From assembly GCF_002217285.1 (NCBI RefSeq), contig NZ_MUGW01000042.1, positions 1 to 64,000 on the forward strand: 64,000 nt of DNA. The letters are read 5' to 3'. The position numbers and the translations under genes were made by a program. The DNA comes from Flavobacterium hercynium. GTDB lineage: Bacteria; Bacteroidota; Bacteroidia; Flavobacteriales; Flavobacteriaceae. This document shows, piece by piece, positions 43,686 through 54,159 of the stretch (position 1 is its first letter; each line of letters starts with the position of its first letter). The notes beneath the pieces were generated by a model. It searched no databases and had not been told where the DNA came from. It saw nothing but the letters and a program-made list of their open reading frames with translations.

Positions 43686-46481
43686 ATGCAAATTGATCTT
43701 TCTACACTAGACCCCAAACATAATATTATCATTAAAGGAGCGCAGGTACATAATTTAAAAAATGTAGACGTCGCTATTCCCAGAAATAAACTTGTCGTAA
43801 TTACAGGTCTCTCAGGATCAGGAAAATCAAGCTTGGCATTTGATACTTTGTATGCCGAAGGACAACGTCGTTATGTAGAAAGTTTATCTTCTTACGCACG
43901 TCAGTTCTTAGGACGACTGGACAAGCCAAAAGTAGAATACATAAAAGGTATTGCTCCCGCTATTGCTATTGAACAAAAAGTAAATACAACCAACGCCCGA
44001 TCTACCGTAGGAACTTCAACAGAAATCTACGATTACGTAAAACTATTGTTCGCGAGAGTTGGTCGTACGTATTCACCAATTTCAGGAGTTGAAGTCAAAA
44101 AAAATACGGTTACCGATGTTGTTGGTGATGTAAAAACTTTAGAATTAGACAGTAAATGGCTGTTGCTTGCTCCTATTCACCTGGAAGAAGGCAGAAAACT
44201 CGAAGACAAACTAAAAGTGTTGCTGCAACAAGGTTTTGCCCGTGTTTTGGTTGATAATGAAACGATGCGTCTGGATGAATTTACTCCAACTGAAATTCAT
44301 AAATTAGATAATAAAGACATTTTACTAATCATTGACAGGATTGTTGTAAAAGACGAAGAAGAGTTCTACAATCGTTTAGCCGATGCTGTACAAACTGCTT
44401 TTTTTGAAGGAAAAGGAATTTGTTACCTGCAGGAATTAAATGGCGAACGAAAATTTTCTTATTCAAACAATTTTGAATTAGACGGGATTACGTTCTTAGA
44501 ACCGAATGTACATTTGTTCAGTTTTAATAATCCGTATGGAGCGTGTCCGGTTTGCGAAGGATACGGAAACATTATTGGTATCGATGCTGATTTAGTGGTT
44601 CCAAATACCTCGTTATCAGTGTTTGAAAATGCCATTTATCCTTGGCGAGGCGACAGCATGAGCTGGTATAAGGACGAATTGGTCAAACATGCTTATAAAT
44701 TTGACTTCCCTATTCACAAGCCATATTTTGAATTATCGGACGATCAAAAAGACATTATTTGGACAGGAAATCAATATTTTCAGGGTCTGAACGGTTTCTT
44801 TAAAGAACTGGAAGAAAAAAATTATAAAATTCAAAATCGTGTGATGTTATCGCGTTACCGCGGAAAAACAAAATGTCACGCTTGTCGCGGAAAACGTTTA
44901 CGTGAAGAAGCTTCGTATGTAAAAATAAACGGAAAAACAGTTTCAGATTTAGTTGATTTACCGATTAAACATCTCGTTACTTTTTTCAAAAACGTCGAAT
45001 TAAATGTTTACGAACAGCAAATCGCAAAACGTTTAATGGTCGAAATCAACAACAGATTATCTTTCCTGACAGAAGTTGGCTTAGATTACCTTACTTTAAA
45101 CCGAAACTCTGCAACGCTTTCAGGAGGAGAATCACAACGTATCAATCTGGCGACTTCATTAGGAAGCAGCTTAGTAGGTTCGATGTACATTCTGGATGAG
45201 CCAAGTATTGGTCTGCATCCTAAGGATTCGGAGCGTTTAATCAAAGTTTTGCTTTCACTTCGTGATCTGGGAAATACAGTAATTGTTGTAGAACATGATG
45301 AAGACATCATGAAAGCAGCCGATATGATTATTGATATTGGTCCTGAAGCTGGAACTTTTGGTGGAAACTTAGTTGCCCAGGGAACGTATGACGAAATATT
45401 ACAATCTGAGTCTTTGACAGCAAAATATCTAAATGGTGATCTGGAAATTTCGGTTCCTAAAAAAAGACGAAAATTCAAAAATCATATTGACATTATTGGC
45501 GCCAGAGAGAACAACTTGAAAAACATCAATGTTACTTTTCCGTTAGATGTCTTAACCGTAATCACGGGAGTTTCCGGAAGTGGAAAAAGTACCTTGATTA
45601 AAAAGATATTGTTTCCTGCGATGCAAAAGAAGCTTGAAAATGCTGCTGAAAAAGCAGGTCAGTTCAGCGAAATAAGCGGTTCATTCTCTCAGATTAAGCA
45701 TATTGAATATGTAGATCAAAATCCGATTGGAAGAAGCTCGCGATCGAATCCTGTAACCTACATAAAAGCGTATGATGATATTCGTGACTTGTATGCAAAG
45801 GAAAAATTATCTAAAATAAGAGGGTATCAGGCCAAACATTTCTCGTTCAACGTTGATGGTGGCCGCTGCGAAACTTGTAAGGGAGAAGGCTCTATAAATA
45901 TCGAAATGGTGTTTATGGCCGACGTTTCTTTACCTTGTGAAACCTGCGGAGGAAAACGATTCAAAAAGGAGATCCTTGAAATAAATTTTGACGATAAAAA
46001 CATCAACGATATTCTAACCATGACTATCGATGATGCTATTGCCTTTTTTGATAAAAACAAACAAACGAAAATCACGCAAAAACTGCAGCCATTGCAGGAT
46101 GTTGGACTTGGTTACGTGCAATTAGGACAATCTTCATCTACCCTTTCCGGTGGTGAAGCACAACGTATTAAGTTAGCATCTTTCTTAGTTAAAGGGGCAA
46201 CAAAAGACAAAGCTTTGTTTGTATTTGATGAACCAACAACGGGATTACATTTTCATGATATCAAAAAGCTTTTAGCTTCCTTTGATGCTTTAATTGAAAA
46301 AGGACATTCTATTATTGTGATCGAGCATAATCTTGATCTTATAAAATGTGCTGACTGGATTATTGATTTAGGACCTGAAGGTGGTGAAAATGGCGGACAC
46401 TTATTGGCCGTAGGAACTCCTGAAGATGTCGCAAAAGAAAAGAAATCGGTAACGGGAATTTACCTGAAAGACAAACTCTAA
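43686..46481 (+). CDS. uvrA: Excinuclease ABC subunit A
   Basis: 931 residues from ATG 43686, normal for UvrA. Two ABC halves: first Walker A GLSGSGKSS near residue 43, first signature LSGGESQ (SATLSGGESQRI), later Walker A GVSGSGKST and signature LSGGEAQ (SSTLSGGEAQRI). Zinc-binding CxxC pairs: CPVCEGYGN, CHACRGKR, CETCKGEG and CETCGGKR. UvrA dimers scan for DNA damage and load UvrB in nucleotide excision repair. There is no uvrB or uvrC in the window. It ends at a long perfect hairpin. Confidence 0.97.
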   Translation: MQIDLSTLDPKHNIIIKGAQVHNLKNVDVAIPRNKLVVITGLSGSGKSSLAFDTLYAEGQRRYVESLSSYARQFLGRLDKPKVEYIKGIAPAIAIEQKVNTTNARSTVGTSTEIYDYVKLLFARVGRTYSPISGVEVKKNTVTDVVGDVKTLELDSKWLLLAPIHLEEGRKLEDKLKVLLQQGFARVLVDNETMRLDEFTPTEIHKLDNKDILLIIDRIVVKDEEEFYNRLADAVQTAFFEGKGICYLQELNGERKFSYSNNFELDGITFLEPNVHLFSFNNPYGACPVCEGYGNIIGIDADLVVPNTSLSVFENAIYPWRGDSMSWYKDELVKHAYKFDFPIHKPYFELSDDQKDIIWTGNQYFQGLNGFFKELEEKNYKIQNRVMLSRYRGKTKCHACRGKRLREEASYVKINGKTVSDLVDLPIKHLVTFFKNVELNVYEQQIAKRLMVEINNRLSFLTEVGLDYLTLNRNSATLSGGESQRINLATSLGSSLVGSMYILDEPSIGLHPKDSERLIKVLLSLRDLGNTVIVVEHDEDIMKAADMIIDIGPEAGTFGGNLVAQGTYDEILQSESLTAKYLNGDLEISVPKKRRKFKNHIDIIGARENNLKNINVTFPLDVLTVITGVSGSGKSTLIKKILFPAMQKKLENAAEKAGQFSEISGSFSQIKHIEYVDQNPIGRSSRSNPVTYIKAYDDIRDLYAKEKLSKIRGYQAKHFSFNVDGGRCETCKGEGSINIEMVFMADVSLPCETCGGKRFKKEILEINFDDKNINDILTMTIDDAIAFFDKNKQTKITQKLQPLQDVGLGYVQLGQSSSTLSGGEAQRIKLASFLVKGATKDKALFVFDEPTTGLHFHDIKKLLASFDALIEKGHSIIVIEHNLDLIKCADWIIDLGPEGGENGGHLLAVGTPEDVAKEKKSVTGIYLKDKL

Positions 46482-46500
46482 CTCATATCGAATAAATAAT

Positions 46501-46544
46501 AAAGAGCCCTAAATTACATTGTTACCTGTAATTTAGGGCTCTTT
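46501..46544. terminator. Long terminator after uvrA
   Basis: An 18-bp perfect stem, AAAGAGCCCTAAATTACA (46501-46518) with 46527-46544, loop of eight, T-rich tail. It can also end the convergent gene at 46572. Confidence 0.92.
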
Positions 46545-46571
46545 CTCTTTTTAAAATAAACCGTTTCTTGT

Positions 46572-46871
46572 CTATGCCACCAAGCATCTTTCTTCAAAAG
46601 GAAATCCATCTTCGTCGATTGCGACCAATACTTTTTTGGGTTTCGAAGCTTCGACAGTCAAATACAACCATGCGAATGACCATAACCCCAAAGTAAGGCA
46701 AAAAATTATGAAATTTAAGCCATGATCTACTGCTTTCCCTCCCTTAGAAAGAACTGCAAAAAGCAGTTCATCATTTCGTTCTTCTAAAGTAAATCCTCTA
46801 TGAACCTTATTGGATATCATATTTGAAAATACTTGCAAGCTCTGCTCCTGGCTCAATTGATTGTTTTTCAT
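46572..46871 (-). CDS. Small single-helix membrane protein
   Basis: 99 residues from ATG 46871; a TTG nine bases earlier is possible but less likely. Polar N-terminal half (about 1-45) with VHRGFTLEERND, then one or two hydrophobic segments (about 50-76, LNFIIFCLTLGLWSFAWLYLTVE), then an acidic tail. The pattern LWSFAWLYLTVEASKPKKVLVAIDEDG is one I recall in small flavobacterial proteins. The function is unknown. On the minus strand TAATTTTG (46878-46885) lies seven bases before the start, so a leaderless transcript is possible. Nothing else is seen in the 46881-47105 stretch. Confidence 0.6.
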   Translation of the reverse strand: MKNNQLSQEQSLQVFSNMISNKVHRGFTLEERNDELLFAVLSKGGKAVDHGLNFIIFCLTLGLWSFAWLYLTVEASKPKKVLVAIDEDGFPFEERCLVA

Positions 46872-47105
46872 AACCACCAAAATTAAAAATTAATCTAAAT
46901 TTTACTACAATTCACTTTCGTTCTTCTTTTATTTTTAGTAGTCTACTATCTCTATAAACACAATAACCCTTCCATTTATTGCATTTTATAAGATATTTTA
47001 GATAAGATTAATTAAACTGATAACAAATTCTTACCTAAAAGTACTTTTTATAAGGTTAATAACAAAAAATCAATTGTTAAATTTAAATAACTAATAAACA
47101 GTTAA

Positions 47106-48722
47106 TTATAAATCGGGATCATCAAAACTATTTTTCTTAGGCGGAGCGGCTATGGCACTACCATCGCGTGTGGCTCTATAATGTGGTGACATAATCTCTA
47201 TTCCCGCAGCATTAAAACAATCCTGAATGTTTTGATGCAATGAAGAATAAATCAGCGGTTGTCTGGTTGGTTCTTTGGTGTACACATTGATTTGATACGA
47301 AGCATAAAAATCTTCTAAACTGGTTTGCAGTACAAAAGGCGGAGGCGTTTGCACTATAAGATCTGTTTTTAAGGCCGCTTCTATCAAAACTTTGTAAACA
47401 TCCTGCCAAGGTATGTCGTATCCTATTGTAACGGTGGTATGAATCAAAAGACCATTTGTAGTATGTTTTGTATTGGCAGAGTAATTTGTGGATGTACTTG
47501 ATAAAACGGTTGCATTTGGAATTGTAATTTCTTCAAATTTTGGTGTTCTGATTCGGGTTACCAAGGCTGTTTTTTCAATCACTTCTCCGCTTACATCACC
47601 AATTTTTATAAAGTCTCCCATTTTAAACGGACGCATATACGTAATAACCAAACCGGCTACCATATTGGCAATTGCATTCGATGATCCTAATGAGAAAAGG
47701 ACACCAACAAATACAGAAACACCTTTAAAAATAGTCGAATCTGATCCCGGCAAATACGGGAAAATTATCACCAGCATAAACGCCAGCATTAAAAACCTAA
47801 CAATATTAAAAGTTGGCATTGCCCAATCACTATAAAAGCCATCAATTTTGATATTCTCCTTTTTTATTTCGTCGAAAAAGAATTTGATGATTTTTATCGC
47901 ATATTTAAAAATGATTACAATAACGATTATAGTAATTAGACTTGGCAGAAAACCAACAAATCCCATCAAAGCAGATTTGGCAGGTGCTAAAATCCATCGC
48001 AATAAAGTCGTTGTATATTCTTCTGTAGCAGGGAAAAGACTAAATAATACCGGCAAAGATAGATATACGATCAAAATTAGCGTAATCAATCTAATGAAAT
48101 CAAACAGTTTCATTAAGACAAACTGCTGTTTCTCCGGCGAAAGGAAATTAATCGACTTATAGGTGAAGCCTTTAAAATGCTTATCGCTATTTTTTAAAAG
48201 ATATAATTTTATGATGCTAAAAATTTTCCCAACCAAATACAGAAATACGCCAATAACTAGTATTAACAAAGCCGTATAGCCTAAACGTTTGGGGAGTCTT
48301 GAATGATTTTCATTCTGATACGTAATAGCTTTTTTAATGAGCTGTAAATTACGTTTCGCAATAACAATGGCTGATTGATTTTCAGCTTTAGCATCAGCTT
48401 CTAAAACCGACATTATTACAAAATCGCCCTTATACATGATATCCTGACTAATATCGGAACGTACAATTTTTAGCGAATCTGCTTCGAAAAAGGAATCTTC
48501 ATAAAGTTCCCTTATTTTTGATGTAATGAGATTGGCTCTGTGCTCAGCAGAAAAAGAACCTACTTTATTATAAACATAAAAAAGCGTATCCTTAAAAGGT
48601 GCAACAGCGTAAGGTTTTAAGGTAACATGCGTAACCGTCTTTTTTTGCGCAAAGGCATTCAAAGAAAACCCTAAACCAAAGAGCAGTAAAAAACAAAGTA
48701 ATGTCTTTTTTACTTTTATCAT
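47106..48722 (-). CDS. MscS-family mechanosensitive channel with periplasmic N-domain
   Basis: 538 residues from ATG 48722. A signal peptide (1-24, LNAFAQ) precedes a periplasmic domain (about 25-135). Five membrane helices follow (about 142-162, 205-228, 252-275, 290-310, 318-340). The last carries the MscS pore pattern GSSNAIANMVAGLVITYMRPF, and the C-terminal beta/alpha domain contains GDFIKIGDVSGEVIEKTALVTRI. The channel opens at high membrane tension and releases solutes after osmotic downshock. The extra N-domain is larger than in E. coli MscS. It precedes a polysaccharide export gene cluster on the same strand but is separated from it by 80 bases. Confidence 0.9.
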   Translation of the reverse strand: MIKVKKTLLCFLLLFGLGFSLNAFAQKKTVTHVTLKPYAVAPFKDTLFYVYNKVGSFSAEHRANLITSKIRELYEDSFFEADSLKIVRSDISQDIMYKGDFVIMSVLEADAKAENQSAIVIAKRNLQLIKKAITYQNENHSRLPKRLGYTALLILVIGVFLYLVGKIFSIIKLYLLKNSDKHFKGFTYKSINFLSPEKQQFVLMKLFDFIRLITLILIVYLSLPVLFSLFPATEEYTTTLLRWILAPAKSALMGFVGFLPSLITIIVIVIIFKYAIKIIKFFFDEIKKENIKIDGFYSDWAMPTFNIVRFLMLAFMLVIIFPYLPGSDSTIFKGVSVFVGVLFSLGSSNAIANMVAGLVITYMRPFKMGDFIKIGDVSGEVIEKTALVTRIRTPKFEEITIPNATVLSSTSTNYSANTKHTTNGLLIHTTVTIGYDIPWQDVYKVLIEAALKTDLIVQTPPPFVLQTSLEDFYASYQINVYTKEPTRQPLIYSSLHQNIQDCFNAAGIEIMSPHYRATRDGSAIAAPPKKNSFDDPDL

Positions 48723-48805
48723 AAACAATTCATTTATTTTCAGATAAATATAAAAAACAAAACAACTTCAAAAAAATAAAAACAGCTATTTTTTAGCGAG
48801 AAAGC

Positions 48806-50278
48806 TTACTTAATTTTAAAACCTATTTTTCTCAAAATAGTATCAAACACCTTATTGATGTCTGGAGAAATAGTAAATTTATAATTCAGGTATAAATATA
48901 AAATGGTTACCAAAATAGATTTTAGAACAATCCCGATTAAAGGATATACCGGAAACTCCCAAAAATAAAATACTATAAACAAGATTCCTGTCAAGATTAA
49001 AGAATGCAAGTTCTTTTCTGTAAACGGATACAAATGCAATTTTTTAACCACAAACATTAACTTGGCTAAACTGTAGAACGTAATCGACAGTAAAGTAGCA
49101 AAAGCAGATCCCATAATACCGAAAGGCGGTATAAAAATAACGTTTAAAACGAAGGTTAAAACCACCAATCCTAATCCTAAAAACAGTACGGTACGGTAAT
49201 ATTTTGTATTGAAAATGATAGCGTTATTATTTCCTAAAATAAGATCGAAGTACTTAGACAAACCAATCATAAATACAACCGGAATACCACCTCTGTAATC
49301 TTCAGGAACGATCTCATAAAGCTGATTGATATTTACAAAAATGCATAACATGACATAACCTCCCACAATCTGAAGATTGATCGATGTCTTTTTGTACAAA
49401 ACATTCAGTTCCTCAAATTTGTTTTCGTGCATTAATTTTGCAGTAATTGGATACACTATTTGGTGCATGGCACGGCTTGGTACTGAAATCACCAAAGCAA
49501 TATAGGTTGCTACAGAGTAATACGCAATGTTTTCAATTTCCATATATTGATTCAGAATCAATTTATCGCCGTCTAAAAGTAGATTTGCGACGCTTCCTGA
49601 CAAAATAATATAGAAAGTATACTCCATTACACTTTTTACATTCTCTGGTATTGTAATTTGAAAATTAGGTCTTTTTACATAAAAAGCGTAACCCATCGTT
49701 ATAAGAAACGCAACGAAATAAATTCCCGCTGTAAAATAAACAAACTGAATAAGCGTCATCCAGTTAAAATATAAACCTATTAAGGCAAGTGTAGAAACCA
49801 ATCGAAGCCCCACTTCTTTCACAAAATTTCCAAAAACAGAATGCATGTGAACTCTCGCCCAGGCATAGAAAATTTCAAAGTATGCCATACAAATTCCGAT
49901 AAATGGAATCAGAAACATAAATTCTCTTACTACGGGATTTTTTTTGGTAACAAATGCTGTTATATCATCAAAGAAAAAAATACCAATGATTCCTAATGGA
50001 ATACACATCAAAATAGGAAATAAAGCGGTGAAAGATAAAAACTGTTCTCTTTCTTCTTCGGTTTTGTATTGCGAGTAAAATTTTACTAGCGTATTTTGCA
50101 TACCAATAGCAAACAAAGGCATGATAACATTTGCAGCTGATAAAATGTAGTTGGTTAATGCATAATACGTTGCTCCTAAGTAAATAGGATATAAGTAAAG
50201 TGTATTGATAGCACCAATTGCGAAACCAATATAAGTGATTATAGTATTCTTGAAAGACTGATTTAAAACAATACCCAT
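48806..50278 (-). CDS. Polysaccharide flippase (Wzx/MATE-like)
   Basis: 490 residues from the ATG at 50278. The ATG at 50317 is also in frame but adds a basic leader, and MGIVLNQSFKNTIITYIGF is the typical family start. Twelve or more hydrophobic segments, with the PST-family pattern LVSTLALIGLYF and FGIMGSAFATLLSITFYSLAKL. It should move lipid-linked oligosaccharide across the inner membrane. The cluster with a glycosyltransferase and YfhO points to O-antigen or a related surface glycan. The final gene of a three-gene unit (YfhO, glycosyltransferase, flippase). Confidence 0.85.
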   Translation of the reverse strand: MGIVLNQSFKNTIITYIGFAIGAINTLYLYPIYLGATYYALTNYILSAANVIMPLFAIGMQNTLVKFYSQYKTEEEREQFLSFTALFPILMCIPLGIIGIFFFDDITAFVTKKNPVVREFMFLIPFIGICMAYFEIFYAWARVHMHSVFGNFVKEVGLRLVSTLALIGLYFNWMTLIQFVYFTAGIYFVAFLITMGYAFYVKRPNFQITIPENVKSVMEYTFYIILSGSVANLLLDGDKLILNQYMEIENIAYYSVATYIALVISVPSRAMHQIVYPITAKLMHENKFEELNVLYKKTSINLQIVGGYVMLCIFVNINQLYEIVPEDYRGGIPVVFMIGLSKYFDLILGNNNAIIFNTKYYRTVLFLGLGLVVLTFVLNVIFIPPFGIMGSAFATLLSITFYSLAKLMFVVKKLHLYPFTEKNLHSLILTGILFIVFYFWEFPVYPLIGIVLKSILVTILYLYLNYKFTISPDINKVFDTILRKIGFKIK

Positions 50279-50338
50279 TTTAGGATTTCTGAATTTATGT
50301 GTTATCCCGATCTTCATCAGGATTATTATTTGTTGCTG

Positions 50339-51625
50339 TTATCCGTTAATCAACTGTGCAAGTTGTTTGGTCAGATTCTTTCTTGAATATTGCTGTAAAC
50401 CAACACCATGAGATTGTAACTTTCCTTCTAAAAATTGATTATAAAAGTCCAAAATTACACTTTTTAATTTCGCTTTTTCAGAATAATCAAAAAATACGCC
50501 TGTATTGGTTTCTTTTATAATATCCGAAAAATCAGAACCTTTAGGTCCTATGGCAATTATTGGTCGGTTGGAAACCATATATTCGAATAATTTACCCGGA
50601 ATAATGCTTTTTGTATCTTCAGAATTGATTTCTATCAACAACAAAACTTGCGATTTCTTTTGGTGTGCAATGGCTTCATGATGTGAAACATAACCCAAAA
50701 GGTTTAAGTATTCTTTTAGCTTAAAATCAGTAATAGCATCCAAAACTTCCTGACTTACAGCACCTATTAATTTGATCTCTAAATGGGTTTTAAAATCCGG
50801 AACTTCCTGAAGTAATTCTACCAGACATTCCCATAAGAATTGCGGGTTTCTATCAGATAAAAATGATCCGATATGTGCCAAAGTAAATTTGGTATCTAAT
50901 GTTTGTTGCTCAACATTTTCGAGATCATAACCATTCGTTATAACCGAAATTGGTTTGGTCGTGATGGCTTCAAACTCGGTTTTCGTCGTTTTACTGGTTA
51001 CAATAATAGTATCAGCAGCATTTAAAACTTTATGCTCTAATTTCTTATGTTTTTTTGCAGCGTAACTCGAAAGTCGCAATGCTTTATGGTATCCAATCGT
51101 TGTCCAGGGATCACGGAAATCTGCAAACCATTTTACGTTTAGTTTTTCTTTTAATTCCAATCCAATTAAATGCAGACTGTGCGGTGGACCAGACGTAATA
51201 ATCGTATCGATATTGTTTTCTGCAATATATTTTTCGAGGTAGGCAACAGATGGCTTTACCCAAAAAACACGGGCATCCGGAATAAACAAATTACCACGAA
51301 CCCAAAGAAACAATTTATCTAAAAAGGTTTGTTTTTTCTTTTGCGGAAAAATCCCGGAACTAATTTTTTTTGTTTTGTTTTTAGAAAATACAGAAGCCAA
51401 TTGATAAGGCTCCCAAATCTTATTTTTAAGAACTATTACCTTATCCGATATTTGACTTACCAAACCTTCGTCTACAATTGGATATGTCGGGTTCTCCGGC
51501 ACATAAACGATAGGCTGTACATTGAATTCAGGCAAATATTTTACGAATTTTAACCAGCGCTGAACACCTGGGCCTCCAGCTGGCGGGAAATAATACGTAA
51601 TGATTAAGATTTTTTTTTGTTCCAA
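50339..51625 (-). CDS. Family GT4-like glycosyltransferase
   Basis: 428 residues, two Rossmann domains. The N-terminus YYFPPAGGPGVQRWLKFVKYLPE (about 10-32) with the glycine-rich loop and the C-terminal EINSEDTKSIIPGKLFEYMVSNRPIIAIGPKGSD (about 320-350) are GT-B features; the Glu in FEYM is the family's donor-binding Glu. A membrane-associated hydrophobic patch (about 98-115) may anchor it. It probably transfers a sugar to a lipid-linked intermediate. Twenty-one bases or more from the flippase gene, in the same unit. Donor and acceptor are unknown. Confidence 0.85.
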   Translation of the reverse strand: MEQKKILIITYYFPPAGGPGVQRWLKFVKYLPEFNVQPIVYVPENPTYPIVDEGLVSQISDKVIVLKNKIWEPYQLASVFSKNKTKKISSGIFPQKKKQTFLDKLFLWVRGNLFIPDARVFWVKPSVAYLEKYIAENNIDTIITSGPPHSLHLIGLELKEKLNVKWFADFRDPWTTIGYHKALRLSSYAAKKHKKLEHKVLNAADTIIVTSKTTKTEFEAITTKPISVITNGYDLENVEQQTLDTKFTLAHIGSFLSDRNPQFLWECLVELLQEVPDFKTHLEIKLIGAVSQEVLDAITDFKLKEYLNLLGYVSHHEAIAHQKKSQVLLLIEINSEDTKSIIPGKLFEYMVSNRPIIAIGPKGSDFSDIIKETNTGVFFDYSEKAKLKSVILDFYNQFLEGKLQSHGVGLQQYSRKNLTKQLAQLING

Positions 51626-51672
51626 TTTATTTCTTTTCTAAAACTACTTACTTTGAATTTAATTTTTCGCTG

Positions 51673-54108
51673 TTAAAGTTCCGTATTTGCTTTTTTTCTT
51701 TCAATGTAAATACCTGCAATCAAGAACAACAACATTCCGATTGAACTTATTAAGGCAATTGTTCCTCCTGTTTTTACAACTTGTGGTTCAAATTTAAATT
51801 CAATAGTATGTTCTTTTCCTCCCGGAATTACCATCGCTCTTAAAACGTAATCTACAGGAAAGTGATCTGTCAATTTTCCATCGATATAAGCATTCCAGCC
51901 ATCTTTATAATAAATCTCAGAGAAAACAGCTAATGCATCTTTCTTGCTGTTTGCTTTGTATTTAATATAATTTGGTTTGTATTTTAAAAGCTTAATTGTT
52001 CCTGTTGTATCCCACGATTTCTTTAAACGGGCAGCCTTAAAGTGTTCTCCGCTTTCGCGTACATTAAATACTGCTACCGATTTTGTATCGATGTTGTCTA
52101 AGGCTTTCATAACATCATCAGGCTTGTTTACCAGCCTTACTGTACTTACGAACCATGCATTTCCATTAGCTTCAGGATTGATGACCGGAAACTGTTTTCC
52201 TTCTTTATCTACCTGAATAACATACTTAACATTTAGCATATTAAGTACTTCTACATTACCTTTCACAATCTGATAATCAACTAACTGTTGCATTCTTCTT
52301 GGACGAACAGCGCTGTAACCACCAATTGTTTTATGAAAATAAGACGATCTTCCCTGTAACTGACCCTGAAAATCAAATACACGGTACACTGATGTATCTT
52401 TTAAAATTTCAGTATCAATAGGTGTTTCCTGAAAAGGAGCCGCAATTTGAACCGGATTCACAAAATCTTTTGCAGAAACGTATTTTTTATCCACAAAAAA
52501 CAAATCAAAAATCATTAGTAAACCAACAATAATTAAAGTTGTAGTCTGAGAGAATTTGTTTTTTATAAAAAGCCATAACATGGCAAAAGTTACAACTATA
52601 AAGAACCCTGAACGCAATAAATCAGCAGAATACATTGTCATTCTGTCTTCTTTTAAAGCATCTACGAAGTCAGGTCCGTACATTTCCATATATTGATTAT
52701 CGCTCATTCCTGTAAAATGGAAAAAACCTTTAGCAATAACTAAAATCAATAAAACACCTATACCAAAAACTCCTGTCTGAATTAAAGCTTTTTGCTGCAC
52801 TTTTGGTTCGTCTTTTGCTTTAAAAAACGATTGTAATCCCATAACAGCAAGTACAGGGAAACACAATTCTAAGATAACCTGAATAGACGATACCGCTCTA
52901 AACTTATCGTACATTGGTACGTACTCGATAAAGAAGTCGGTTAACAAAGAGAAGTTTTTACCCCATGAAAGCATCAACGTAAATAATGCTCCGGAAAGGA
53001 ATACATATTTAATTTTTCTTTCATCAATAAACAGTGCCAAAACTGCCAAAAAGAATACAACCGCACCTATGTAAGCCGGCGCAGAAACAATAGGCTGATC
53101 TCCCCAATAGGTTGGTAAACCTGAAACAAAATCCTGCGCTTGTGCCGGTTCAACACCATGTTCTAACATAAAAGAATACATATGGCTGTCTGGACCCACA
53201 TTTTCATGGCTTGAACCACCGAAAATTCTTGGTGCAATAAGATTAAGACTTTCTGCTATTCCGTAACTGTATTCCGTGATATACTCTGTAGTCATAGAAG
53301 CGGTAGTTTGATTTTTTGATCCGTCAGGATTAAATGTCAGTTCGCTTTTATCACGAATACTAAATTTAGCGTATTCAGATGTTGCCATTAAATTGGCTGC
53401 ATTGGCTCCAATAGCAAAAATTCCGGCTACAGCCAAAACGCCTATTGAAGTCAAAAGTTCTTTATATTCTTTTTCTTTAATAAATGTAAAAGTATAATAA
53501 CCTGAAAGTATCAATAAGAATATCAATAAATAATAGGTCATTTGAAAGTGGTTCGCATTAACTTCAAGCGCTACTGCAAACATGGTGAGTAAACCTCCCC
53601 AAACGTATTTTTTCTGAAAGACGAGTATAAAACCGGCAATTACCAGCGGCATATATGCAATAGCATGTGCTTTTGCATTGTGACCAACTCCCAGAATGAT
53701 AATCATATAAGTAGAGAAACCAAATGCAATGGCTCCAATAAAAGCTTTTAAAGGATCGGTTTTTAAAACCAATAGTAATCCGTAGAAACCTAAGAAATAC
53801 AAAAATAAGTAATCAGCCGGACGCGGTAAAAAACGCAAAGCGTCGTCTAATTTACCCACATAATCGTTTGGATAATTTGCTCCTAATTGATACGTTGGCA
53901 TACCACCAAACGCAGAATTGGTCCAGTAAGGTTCGGAATCTTCCGCAGCTCTAAAATCATTTTGCTCTTTTGCCATTCCGGTGTACTGAGCAATATCAGA
54001 TTGAAAGATCTGTTTTCCCTGTAAAACCGGGTAAAAATAAATTAACGAAACGAGAATAAAGCCCAAGATAACAAGGGCGTGCGGATAGAACTTATTTACT
54101 ATTTTCAA
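51673..54108 (-). CDS. YfhO-family polytopic membrane protein
   Basis: 811 residues with at least twelve membrane helices in the N-terminal two thirds and a long periplasmic C-terminal domain. Patterns AYMPLVIAGFILVFQ, SFYHK-type RSSYFHKTIGGYSAVRPRRMQQL (about 600-622) and FSEIYYKDGWNAYIDGK are YfhO features. In Gram-positive bacteria YfhO modifies lipoteichoic acid by adding sugars; here it may be a glycosyltransferase of the GT-C type for a lipid-linked donor. First gene of the three-gene unit. Confidence 0.85.
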   Translation of the reverse strand: MKIVNKFYPHALVILGFILVSLIYFYPVLQGKQIFQSDIAQYTGMAKEQNDFRAAEDSEPYWTNSAFGGMPTYQLGANYPNDYVGKLDDALRFLPRPADYLFLYFLGFYGLLLVLKTDPLKAFIGAIAFGFSTYMIIILGVGHNAKAHAIAYMPLVIAGFILVFQKKYVWGGLLTMFAVALEVNANHFQMTYYLLIFLLILSGYYTFTFIKEKEYKELLTSIGVLAVAGIFAIGANAANLMATSEYAKFSIRDKSELTFNPDGSKNQTTASMTTEYITEYSYGIAESLNLIAPRIFGGSSHENVGPDSHMYSFMLEHGVEPAQAQDFVSGLPTYWGDQPIVSAPAYIGAVVFFLAVLALFIDERKIKYVFLSGALFTLMLSWGKNFSLLTDFFIEYVPMYDKFRAVSSIQVILELCFPVLAVMGLQSFFKAKDEPKVQQKALIQTGVFGIGVLLILVIAKGFFHFTGMSDNQYMEMYGPDFVDALKEDRMTMYSADLLRSGFFIVVTFAMLWLFIKNKFSQTTTLIIVGLLMIFDLFFVDKKYVSAKDFVNPVQIAAPFQETPIDTEILKDTSVYRVFDFQGQLQGRSSYFHKTIGGYSAVRPRRMQQLVDYQIVKGNVEVLNMLNVKYVIQVDKEGKQFPVINPEANGNAWFVSTVRLVNKPDDVMKALDNIDTKSVAVFNVRESGEHFKAARLKKSWDTTGTIKLLKYKPNYIKYKANSKKDALAVFSEIYYKDGWNAYIDGKLTDHFPVDYVLRAMVIPGGKEHTIEFKFEPQVVKTGGTIALISSIGMLLFLIAGIYIERKKANTEL

Positions 54109-54159
54109 TTTTGGCTGGTTTGGGTTAAATGATTGGATCTTATTATTCAGATCGCAAAC